Origin: Streptomyces sp. NBC_01460
Lineage (GTDB): Bacteria > Actinomycetota > Actinomycetes > Streptomycetales > Streptomycetaceae
Reading direction: 5' to 3'
NCBI RefSeq assembly: GCF_036227405.1
Contig: NZ_CP109473.1
Coordinates: 1,302,001-1,366,000, forward strand
Length of the DNA: 64,000 nucleotides
The stretch's first letter is position 1. The number at the start of each line of letters is the position of its first letter. Below, piece by piece: positions 25,533 through 32,913 of this stretch. Made by a program: the position numbers and the translations under genes. The notes below the pieces were generated by a model. It was not told where the DNA came from and made no database searches. It was given only the letters and a program-made list of their open reading frames with translations.

Positions 25533-28031
25533 ATGGACACGCTCACACACACCTCCGCGGAGTACTGGCGCGACGTGCTCGCCGCCGGCGGAACCACCTC
25601 GGTGGGACCGTGGACCCGTACCCCCGAACCCGGCACCGCCGTGGTCGAGACGGCCGTTCCCGAGGAGCTCGTCACCGAGCTGCACGGCATGGCGTCGGCG
25701 ATGGGGGTCTCCCCCACCGCGCCCGTCCTGGCCGCCCACGCCAAGGTGCTCTCCGCCCTGTCCGGTGACCGCGACGTCACCACGGGCTACGTCGCGGGCG
25801 CGGGCGGCGGTCCGCTGCCGTGCCGGCTGACGACCCGTGCCCTGTCCTGGCGGGCACTGATCAGGCACGCGGACAGCATCGAGTCCGGACTGCTGGCCCA
25901 CAAGGACTTTCCCGTCGACGTCCTCCGCGCGGAGCTGGGACTGCCCCTCACCACGCCCGAGGCGGTGTTCGATCCGACGGGCGCGGGTGACGCGGCCGGG
26001 GACCCGGTGCTGCACGTGGCTCTCGCACGTCGCGGCGGCCGGTCCGTGCTCCGGACCCGGTACCGGACCGAGGTCATCGACGAGGAGTGCGCGACCAGGA
26101 TCTCCGGCTACCACCTCGCCGCGCTCAGGCTGATCGCCGACGACCCGGACGCGCCGCACGGGCCGCAGAGCCTGCTGTCGCCGGACGAACTCCGCCACCA
26201 GCTCGACGGGCTCGCGGGGCCGAGCCGCGCACTGCCGGACCTGCGCTTCCACCAGCTCTTCGAACAGCGGGTGCGCGCACACCCGGACGCCGTCGCCGCC
26301 GTCCAGGAGGACCGGCGGTGGACGTACCGCGAGCTCGACAACCGCGCCAACCGGCTGGCACACGCGCTGCTCGGCGCCGGCCTCGGCCGGGAGGACGTCG
26401 TCGCCGTGGTGGCCGGACGGAGCCTGGAATGGCTGGCCGCGGTCCTCGCCGTCCTCAAGTCCGGCGGCGCCTACCTCCCCGTCGAACCGCACTTCCCGGC
26501 CGAACGCGTCACGACCATGCTGGCCCGCGCCGGCTGCCGGCTGGTGCTCGCGGAATCCGGCACCACCGCGGCGCTCGGCACCACCGCGGCGCTCGGCGGC
26601 GCCCCCGACGCCCTGCCGGACGTCCGGATCCTCGGCATCGAGGGGATCTGCGAGGAGAGCCGCGAGGACACCGATCCCGGTGTGGCGGTGGCCCCCGGGG
26701 ATCTGGCGTACGTCTTCTTCACCTCCGGTTCCACCGGCGAGCCCAAGGGCGCGATGGTGGAACACGCCGGCATGCTCAACCACCTCCTCGCGAAGATCGA
26801 CGACCTCGGGATCCGCGAGGGCGACGTGGTCGCCCAGACCGCGCCCCAGTGCTTCGACATCTCCCTGTGGCAGCTCCTCGCCCCGCTGATCACCGGTGGA
26901 CACACCCTCCTGGTCGGCCAGGAGGCGATCATGGACGTACGGCGGTTCGTCGACACCCTGGCGGACGGCGAGGCCGGGGTGGTGCAGGTGGTTCCGTCCT
27001 ACCTCGACGTGGTCCTCTCCTTCCTGGAACGGCACCCGCGCCCGCTGCCGCACCTGCACTGTGTCTCGGTCACGGGCGAGGCGCTGAAGAAGGGTCTCGT
27101 CGAGCGCTGGTTCGCCGTCAGGCCCGGAGTCCGGCTGGTGAACGCCTACGGACTGACCGAGACGTCCGACGACACCAACCACGCGGTCATGGACGGGGTG
27201 CCGGACACCGACGAGATCCCGCTCGGCCGTCCCGTCGGCAACGTACGCGTCTATCTCGTCGACGAGCACCTCTCCCCCGTGCCGCTGGGCTCCCCCGGTG
27301 CGATCGCCTTCTCGGGGGTCTGCGTCGGCCGCGGGTACATCAACGACCCCGAGCGGACACGGGCGGCGTTCCTGCCCGATCCGTACCGCGCGGGTGAGCG
27401 GCTCCACCTCGGTGGGGACTACGGCCGCTGGCTGCCCGACGGCCGGCTCGCGTTCCTCGGCCGCCGGGACGCCCAGGTCAAGATCCGGGGATTCCGGATC
27501 GAGATCGGTGAGGTCGAGAACGCCCTGCTGCGGCAGGACGGGGTGCGCGACGGTGCGGTGGTGGTCGCCGAAGGTGCCGGACACGGCCGGCGACTGGTCG
27601 CCTTCTGCACCGGAGCACCCCCGCTGCGGGCCGACGTCCTGCGTGACGGGCTCTCCACCACCCTTCCCCCCTACATGGTCCCCTCCGCCTTCCACTGGCG
27701 CGAAGCGCTTCCGCTGACCGCCAACGGAAAGGTCGACCGCCGGGAACTGAGCCTGATAGCCGCCGAGTCGGACGGACCCGAGGGGCGTGAGGGCGACAAC
27801 TCGCCCCGCACCCCCACCGAGCGGCGTCTCGCTGCGGCCTGGGCCGAGGTGCTCGGGGTCCCCCAGGACCTCGTGGGCCGGCAGGACGACTTCTTCGCCC
27901 GTGGCGGCACCTCACTGTCGGCGGTCGGCGTCGCGGTCTCCCTGGACCGGGAGATCTCGCTCAAGGACCTCGTCCGGCACCCCGTACTCACCGATCTGGC
28001 GGCGCTGATCGACACACGTTCCGCCCGATGA
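25533..28031 (+). CDS. NRPS adenylation-carrier protein with degenerate condensation remnant
   Basis: An 832-residue protein. Residues 1-215 look like the C-terminal lobe of a condensation domain (SAEYWRDVLAAGG, HKDFPVDVLRAELGLP) without the HHxxxDG half, so it cannot condense alone. The adenylation domain is at about 236-740: A3 FFTSGSTGEPKG (395-406), A4 QCFDISLWQ, A5 NAYGLTET, A10 LTANGKVDR. The carrier domain is at 762-830 with Ser794 in FFARGGTSL. Specificity residues read by eye: D I W S S T A D D K, with two Asp near the pocket end. Dab-type codes (DIWELTTDDK from memory) are similar, fitting 2,3-diaminopropionate. An 18-bp tandem duplication at 26559-26594 adds six residues (TTAALG). 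It starts 4 bp after the Pls-like stop. Confidence 0.87.
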   Translation: MDTLTHTSAEYWRDVLAAGGTTSVGPWTRTPEPGTAVVETAVPEELVTELHGMASAMGVSPTAPVLAAHAKVLSALSGDRDVTTGYVAGAGGGPLPCRLTTRALSWRALIRHADSIESGLLAHKDFPVDVLRAELGLPLTTPEAVFDPTGAGDAAGDPVLHVALARRGGRSVLRTRYRTEVIDEECATRISGYHLAALRLIADDPDAPHGPQSLLSPDELRHQLDGLAGPSRALPDLRFHQLFEQRVRAHPDAVAAVQEDRRWTYRELDNRANRLAHALLGAGLGREDVVAVVAGRSLEWLAAVLAVLKSGGAYLPVEPHFPAERVTTMLARAGCRLVLAESGTTAALGTTAALGGAPDALPDVRILGIEGICEESREDTDPGVAVAPGDLAYVFFTSGSTGEPKGAMVEHAGMLNHLLAKIDDLGIREGDVVAQTAPQCFDISLWQLLAPLITGGHTLLVGQEAIMDVRRFVDTLADGEAGVVQVVPSYLDVVLSFLERHPRPLPHLHCVSVTGEALKKGLVERWFAVRPGVRLVNAYGLTETSDDTNHAVMDGVPDTDEIPLGRPVGNVRVYLVDEHLSPVPLGSPGAIAFSGVCVGRGYINDPERTRAAFLPDPYRAGERLHLGGDYGRWLPDGRLAFLGRRDAQVKIRGFRIEIGEVENALLRQDGVRDGAVVVAEGAGHGRRLVAFCTGAPPLRADVLRDGLSTTLPPYMVPSAFHWREALPLTANGKVDRRELSLIAAESDGPEGREGDNSPRTPTERRLAAAWAEVLGVPQDLVGRQDDFFARGGTSLSAVGVAVSLDREISLKDLVRHPVLTDLAALIDTRSAR

Positions 28032-28057
28032 ACCCTCGCACCCCCAAGGAGACCCAG

Positions 28058-29065
28058 ATGCCTTCCATCGACACCACCGCCCCTCCGCTCGACCTGGAGC
28101 AGGAACCCGGCAGGCCCGCGATGCTGCGGGTGCCGGCGACCGTCGACCCGGCCGGTCGGGCCGCAGGGGCCTGGGACGCCATCCGATCGGCACTGGCCGA
28201 GCACGGTGCCGTCCTGGTCCGCGGGCTCGGCCTGCGGGACGTGGAGGACGTCGGCACGGTCCTGCGGCAGCTGGCGGTCGAACCGGTGACGGAGAGGGAG
28301 GCCTTCGCCCCCCGGCGGACCCACTCCCCCGGCGTCCACTCCTCGTCCGCCTGGCCGCCGAACCAGCCGATGTGCATGCACCATGAGCTGAGCTACACGC
28401 TCGACCTCCCCGGCCTCCTGCTCTTCGCCTGCCTCTCCGCGCCCACCACGGGCGGGGCCACCGGCCTCGCCGACGCGGCGGCCGTCCTCGACGCACTGCC
28501 CCGGGGGCTGACCGAGAGGTTCGAGCGGGAGGGATGGCTCCTCACCCGCAGCTACAACGATGAGATCGGGGCCACGCTGACCGAGGCCTTCGGCACCGAC
28601 GACCGCGACGCGGTGGAACGCTACTGCCGGGCCCACGCCATCGACTTCGCCTGGCAGACCGACGGGACGCTGCGTACCGCGCAGCGCCGCAGCGCCGTGG
28701 TGCGTCACCCGGCCGACGGACGACGCTGCTGGTTCAACCAGATCGCCTTCCTCAACAGGTGGACGCTCGCCCCCGAGGTGGCCGAGTACCTGATCGACGA
28801 GTACGGGCCCGACGGCCTGCCGTTCAACACGTGGTACGGAGACGGCGAGCCCATCGAGGAGGAGGTCGTCCGCGTCCTCAACTCGGTCTACGAGCAGCAC
28901 ACCGTTCGCACGCCGTGGCAGTCGGGCGATCTGCTCCTCGTCGACAACATCCGCACCGCGCACAGCAGGGAGGCCTACGAGGGGCCGCGCGAGGTCGTGG
29001 TCGCCATGGCCTCGCCCACCCGGCTGGAGACCAGCCCGGTCACGGAGGAGGCGGGGCTGCGATGA
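28058..29065 (+). CDS. SyrP-like Fe(II)/2-oxoglutarate dioxygenase
   Basis: A 335-residue TauD/TfdA-fold enzyme of the SyrP (aspartyl beta-hydroxylase) type. The iron triad is visible: His108-x-Glu110 in MCMHHELSY and His302 in NIRTAHSREAYEG, with Arg311 to bind 2-oxoglutarate. An ATG at 28028 overlaps the previous stop (ATGA), but the ATG at 28058 has a perfect AAGGAG 6 nt upstream and is preferred. SyrP relatives hydroxylate amino acids held on a carrier protein. Here the substrate could be the aminoacyl-carrier of the adjacent A-T protein or of the Pls-like protein. Third gene of the operon. Confidence 0.85.
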   Translation: MPSIDTTAPPLDLEQEPGRPAMLRVPATVDPAGRAAGAWDAIRSALAEHGAVLVRGLGLRDVEDVGTVLRQLAVEPVTEREAFAPRRTHSPGVHSSSAWPPNQPMCMHHELSYTLDLPGLLLFACLSAPTTGGATGLADAAAVLDALPRGLTERFEREGWLLTRSYNDEIGATLTEAFGTDDRDAVERYCRAHAIDFAWQTDGTLRTAQRRSAVVRHPADGRRCWFNQIAFLNRWTLAPEVAEYLIDEYGPDGLPFNTWYGDGEPIEEEVVRVLNSVYEQHTVRTPWQSGDLLLVDNIRTAHSREAYEGPREVVVAMASPTRLETSPVTEEAGLR

Positions 29066-30132
29066 ACACCACCCGGACCACGGGTCCCGCACATGCCGTA
29101 GCCGGAGAGACCGTCGTGCCCCCGTTCGCGGTGGTTCCCGGCGGCCAGGTCCAGCAAGCCCTCGAAGGCCGCGAGAAGGAGATCGTGGAGGTGGTCGAGG
29201 CGGCATACAGGCTGCACGGGTCCGGCCGCACGGTGAACCCGCCCTCCTCGTTCCTCCGCTTCCCCGACCGCCCCGCCTCCCGGATGATCGCCCTGCCCGC
29301 CTCCCTGGGCGGCGAGTCACCGGTGGACGGAATGAAGTGGATCTCCAGCTTCCCGGGGAACGTGGCATCGGGTGTGCCGCGCGCCTCGGCCGTGCTGATC
29401 CTCAACGACCCCGCCACCGGCTATCCGTTCGCCTGCATGGAGAGCTCGATCATCAGCGCGACGAGGACGGCCGCCTCCGCGGCATCGGCCGCGGACCGGC
29501 TCAGCCGTGACCGGCCGCGTCCCACCCGTGTGGGGTTCTTCGGAACGGGCCTGATCGCCCGGTACATCCACACCTTCCTCGAAGGTTCCGGCTGGTCGTT
29601 CGACGACGTCGGGGTGTACGACCTGTCGGCCGACAGCGCGGCCGGATTCCGCGTGTACGTGGAGCAGTCCGGCAGCGCCGCCGCTGTCACCGTGCACCCC
29701 GGCCCCGAGGAACTCATCCGCACGAGCGACCTCGTGGTCTTCGCGACCGTGGCCGGACAGCCGCACGTCACCGAGCCGGCGTGGTTCGACCACGACCCCG
29801 TGGTCCTGCACGTGTCACTGCGCGACCTCGCGCCGGAGATCCTTCTGGCCTCGACCAACATCGTGGACGACATCGACCACTGCCTCAGGGCGGCCACCTC
29901 ACCCCATCTGACCGAACAGCTCACGGGAAACCGGGAGTTCGTGAACGGAACGCTGGACGACGTGATGGCCGGAAGCGTGACCGTGCCGGGCGACCGGCCC
30001 GCGGTCTTCTCACCCTTCGGCCTCGGGGTGCTCGATCTGGCGGTCGGGAGCTACGTCTACGACCGGATCGCCCGCGCCGGCGAGCTTCGTGTCGTCGACG
30101 GCTTCTTCCACGAACTGAGCCGCTACGGATGA
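29062..30132 (+). CDS. sbnB: 2,3-diaminopropionate biosynthesis protein SbnB
   Basis: A 356-residue ornithine-cyclodeaminase/mu-crystallin family dehydrogenase. It has the substrate segment DGMKWISSFPGN (Lys92), FACMESSIISATRTAA, and a Rossmann nucleotide loop GFFGTGLIARYI at 158-169. SbnB oxidatively cleaves N-(1-amino-1-carboxy-2-ethyl)-glutamate, using NAD+, to L-2,3-diaminopropionate, 2-oxoglutarate and NADH. The ATG overlaps the dioxygenase stop (ATGA at 29062-29065), preceded by GGAGGAGG. Its pairing with SbnA makes this function more likely than ornithine cyclodeaminase. Confidence 0.9.
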   Translation: MNTTRTTGPAHAVAGETVVPPFAVVPGGQVQQALEGREKEIVEVVEAAYRLHGSGRTVNPPSSFLRFPDRPASRMIALPASLGGESPVDGMKWISSFPGNVASGVPRASAVLILNDPATGYPFACMESSIISATRTAASAASAADRLSRDRPRPTRVGFFGTGLIARYIHTFLEGSGWSFDDVGVYDLSADSAAGFRVYVEQSGSAAAVTVHPGPEELIRTSDLVVFATVAGQPHVTEPAWFDHDPVVLHVSLRDLAPEILLASTNIVDDIDHCLRAATSPHLTEQLTGNREFVNGTLDDVMAGSVTVPGDRPAVFSPFGLGVLDLAVGSYVYDRIARAGELRVVDGFFHELSRYG

Positions 30133-30199
30133 CGGATCCGCCGCGATGCGCCGCCCTGCCCGCCCGACGACCCAGCACCATCCCGAGGAGGAGTTCACC

Positions 30200-31252
30200 G
30201 TGTCGGTCATAACCGTCCCCCAGGCCTTCAACGAGGAGGATCTCTATGTGGACGTCGAGGCCGTCTTCGGCCAGTCCCTGCTCCTCAAGTGCGAGGGCTT
30301 CAACTTCGCCGGCTCGATCAAGCTGAAGGCGGCCGCCGAGATGGTGGCCTCGGCCGAACGCGACGGCACGCTCCGGGCCGACTCCGTCCTCGTCGAGTCC
30401 TCGTCCGGGAACCTGGGCGTCGCACTGAGCATGATCGCGGCCAGCAAGGGTTACCGCTTCATCTGTGTGACGGACTCACGCTGCAACCTGGCCACGCGGC
30501 TGATGATGGAGGCACTGGGCAGCGAAGTGCACCTGGTGGCCGCCGAGGAGTCCAACGGCGGCTTCCTCGCCGCGCGTCTGGCCCATGTCCGGCAGCTGTG
30601 CGCCTCCGACGACCGGTGCGTGTGGCTGAGCCAGTACTCCAACCCGGCCAACTGGAGGGCGCACTATCTCACGACGGCTCCGGGGATCGCCCGCTCCTTC
30701 CCCCAGCTGGACGTCCTGTTCATGGGCGCGGGGACCACGGGGACCCTGATGGGCTGCGCGCGGTGGTTCCGGGACTGGCCCCGCCCCGTCCGGATCGTCG
30801 CGGTGGACATCGCCGGCTCGGTGGCGTTCGGCGGAGCACCCGGCCGCCGGATGATCCCCGGGCTCGGCATGAGCATGCGTCCGCCGCTCCTGGACGAGTC
30901 GTACGTGGACGAGGTGGTGCGGGTCGAGGAGACCGACACGATCCGCGCCTGCCGCCGCCTGGCCAGGCGGGGCTTCCTGTTCGGCGGTTCCACCGGCACG
31001 GTGGTGAGCGGAGCGGTCAGCTGGCTGGCCCGGCACGGGACCCCGGGACTCACCGCGGTGGCGATCGCCCCCGACCTGGGCGAGCGCTACCTCGACACCG
31101 TGTACCAGGACAACTGGGTCGAGGACCTGTACGGCGCGGACGTGCTCGAATCCGCTGCCCGCACCCCGGCAGCCAGGGAGGAACCGGCCGTGGCCCGTCC
31201 CTTCGCCACCCGCTCCGCACCGGAGCAGGCCGGGTCGCCGGAGAACCGGTGA
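30200..31252 (+). CDS. sbnA: 2,3-diaminopropionate biosynthesis protein SbnA
   Basis: A 350-residue fold-type-II PLP enzyme related to cysteine synthase. The PLP lysine is probably Lys41 in NFAGSIKLKAA; the substrate loop is SSSGNLG (67-73), the phosphate-binding glycine loop GAGTTGTLMG, and the late FLFGGSTGTV. SbnA replaces the phosphate of O-phospho-L-serine by the amino group of L-glutamate to give the SbnB substrate. The GTG at 30200 has GAGGAGGAG upstream; the longer frame from 30146 overlaps the ribosome site. Last gene of the operon, 67 bp after sbnB. About 30 C-terminal residues (Ala/Pro/Arg-rich) look non-conserved. Confidence 0.9.
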   Translation: MSVITVPQAFNEEDLYVDVEAVFGQSLLLKCEGFNFAGSIKLKAAAEMVASAERDGTLRADSVLVESSSGNLGVALSMIAASKGYRFICVTDSRCNLATRLMMEALGSEVHLVAAEESNGGFLAARLAHVRQLCASDDRCVWLSQYSNPANWRAHYLTTAPGIARSFPQLDVLFMGAGTTGTLMGCARWFRDWPRPVRIVAVDIAGSVAFGGAPGRRMIPGLGMSMRPPLLDESYVDEVVRVEETDTIRACRRLARRGFLFGGSTGTVVSGAVSWLARHGTPGLTAVAIAPDLGERYLDTVYQDNWVEDLYGADVLESAARTPAAREEPAVARPFATRSAPEQAGSPENR

Positions 31253-31286
31253 CCGGCCACCCGGGACGGAAACCCTCCTGGGCCGG
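31253..31286. terminator. weak hairpin after the Dap operon
   Basis: CCGGCC (31253-31258) pairs with GGCCGG (31281-31286), with further imperfect pairing inside. It fills the whole gap between the sbnA stop and the stop of the convergent gene. Confidence 0.35.
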
Positions 31287-31889
31287 CTAAGGGCGCTCCG
31301 CCACGTCCGGGTGCCCGGCCAGGCGCCGACGGCACTCCCCGAGAGCCCGTTCCACCTCCGGGTCCTCCTCGCCGGGGCCGGACAACAGGTGCGCGCCGGC
31401 CACCGACAACGCGGTCCAGAACGCGGCGGCCCTGCTGCTCCCGACGCGCGGTCCGACCCGGACGAGCAGGAGGAACGCGCCGGTCAGCTCCCCCCGGACG
31501 AACCGGCGGGACAGCCGGAACGCGTACCCACTGCCCAAGGGGCCCGCCGCCGCCACGGCCACGCCGAGCAGGCGACGGGTCTCCGTCCCGCGCTCGTCCA
31601 GCGTTCGGGGAACGTCGAACACCCCGGACGTCTCGAGGACCTCCCCGCACACGTCTTCCTCCCCTGCGGAGAAGAGCCTGACGAACTCCCCGGCCTCGCC
31701 GTCGAGCCTCGCCTCCACCTCGGACGGCGGCAGGCCGAGCGCCAGACAGACCGCTGTCACCGCGGAAGGCCACTCCCCGGTCCGCACCGCGAGTTCCGCG
31801 AACACCCCGGCAGGTTCCCTGCCCTCCCGCAGCATGTTTCCGGCCTCTGCCACCAACGCCCCACGGGCGCTGATGCCCTGGTCCGCCAT
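31287..31889 (-). CDS. hypothetical protein, helical, unknown function
   Basis: A 200-residue soluble protein, mostly Ala/Leu/Glu-rich helices, that I do not recognise. The start at 31889 (MADQGISARGALV) follows a gap with GGGGGAG. Coding character is good throughout. It is convergent with the Dap operon and does not overlap it; nothing suggests a role in that pathway. Immunity or regulatory functions cannot be excluded. Confidence 0.65.
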   Translation of the reverse strand: MADQGISARGALVAEAGNMLREGREPAGVFAELAVRTGEWPSAVTAVCLALGLPPSEVEARLDGEAGEFVRLFSAGEEDVCGEVLETSGVFDVPRTLDERGTETRRLLGVAVAAAGPLGSGYAFRLSRRFVRGELTGAFLLLVRVGPRVGSSRAAAFWTALSVAGAHLLSGPGEEDPEVERALGECRRRLAGHPDVAERP

Positions 31890-32021
31890 CGCTCCCCCTC
31901 CGGCCGCCGGTCTCCGGAGCCGCCTCCTGCGGACGGGCCGGTACCGCTGCGCGGCGTCAGGTCCATGATCTCTCCACCGGGAGGCCTGTCACGACCCCTC
32001 AGCGGTCGGGCCCGCGCAGCC

Positions 32022-32768
32022 TCACATCCGGGATCTCAGCACGTCGACCTCACAGCCCGGAGCGAACGGGTCGAAGCCGTGCTCGATCAGCCAGCGAACC
32101 GCCAACAGGCTTCGCAACGACCACCACGCCCGGATCACGCCGAGGTCGATGTCGGTGCCGTAGCCGGCGAGGACGTCGTCGAGGTGCTCCTCGTGTCCGA
32201 GCGTGAAGGTGGCGAGGTCGTACAGGGCATCCCCCTGGCCCGCCTCGGACCAGTCGATGATGCCCGTGACCTCGTCGCCGTCCACGAAGACGTGCGCGAT
32301 CTGGAGGTCGCCGTGTGTGAACACCGGGGTCCACGGCCGCAGCGCCGCCTCGGCGACCCGGCGGTTGTGGGTGACCAGGTCAGCGGGCAGGAGGCCGTTC
32401 GTCACGAGCGACGCGCACGCGGCGTCGAGTTCCGCGGCCAGCGCGACGGTGCTCCGGCCGGCCCGGCCGGGCCAGGGTGGCGCCGGCGCGTCGTGCAGCG
32501 TCCGGATGGCGGCGCCCGCCGCGGCCCACGCCGCCGACGACCCGGTCGACGGCCCCCCGAGGCGCCCGAGCGTCGTCCCCGGGAGTGCGGCGATCGCGAG
32601 CACGGGCGGTCTGCGCCAGAGGACCTCCGGGGTCGGAACAGGCGCGAGGGACATCGCCTCGACCTCGACGTCGACGCGCGCCTGATCGGCGTCCACCTTC
32701 AGGAACACGTCGCCGACACGCAGGGTCGCGCGCTCGGAATGGGCGACGACGACTTCGACCTCATCCAT
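32022..32768 (-). CDS. aminoglycoside-phosphotransferase-fold protein
   Basis: A 248-residue APH/choline-kinase-fold protein. The catalytic loop is FTHGDLQIAHVFVD and the metal site IIDWSEAG. The Brenner motif HGDxxxxN has His in place of the metal-binding Asn (HGDLQIAH), so phosphotransfer may be impaired or altered. A short N-lobe lacks a clear glycine-rich loop. The substrate (antibiotic, sugar, amine) is unknown. It stands alone between the hypothetical gene and the GH15 gene. Confidence 0.75.
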   Translation of the reverse strand: MDEVEVVVAHSERATLRVGDVFLKVDADQARVDVEVEAMSLAPVPTPEVLWRRPPVLAIAALPGTTLGRLGGPSTGSSAAWAAAGAAIRTLHDAPAPPWPGRAGRSTVALAAELDAACASLVTNGLLPADLVTHNRRVAEAALRPWTPVFTHGDLQIAHVFVDGDEVTGIIDWSEAGQGDALYDLATFTLGHEEHLDDVLAGYGTDIDLGVIRAWWSLRSLLAVRWLIEHGFDPFAPGCEVDVLRSRM

Positions 32769-32913
32769 GGGCGACCAGTATCCAGGGGACGATCGCCGAC
32801 GTCGCCGGGTTTGTCACCTGCGACGACGCAGCTGACCGCGTCCCGCTACCCGGCCGCCCCGTGCATGACACCGACCGCGGCCCAGGTCAGGTGCACCACC
32901 TGGTCATGAGCCT

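Noticed and set aside
24005..25783. 592-residue minus-strand frame opposite the Pls-like gene
   Set aside because: No recognisable domain or start signal; it mirrors the third-position GC of the real gene.
29062..30132. Ornithine cyclodeaminase
   Set aside because: Same superfamily, but placement between a dioxygenase and SbnA in an NRPS operon makes SbnB the better call.
30200..31252. Cysteine synthase or cystathionine beta-synthase for the PLP enzyme
   Set aside because: The fold is shared, but the immediate sbnB partner and the diamino-acid adenylation code fit SbnA better, and the PLP lysine context (SIKLKAA) differs from CysK.
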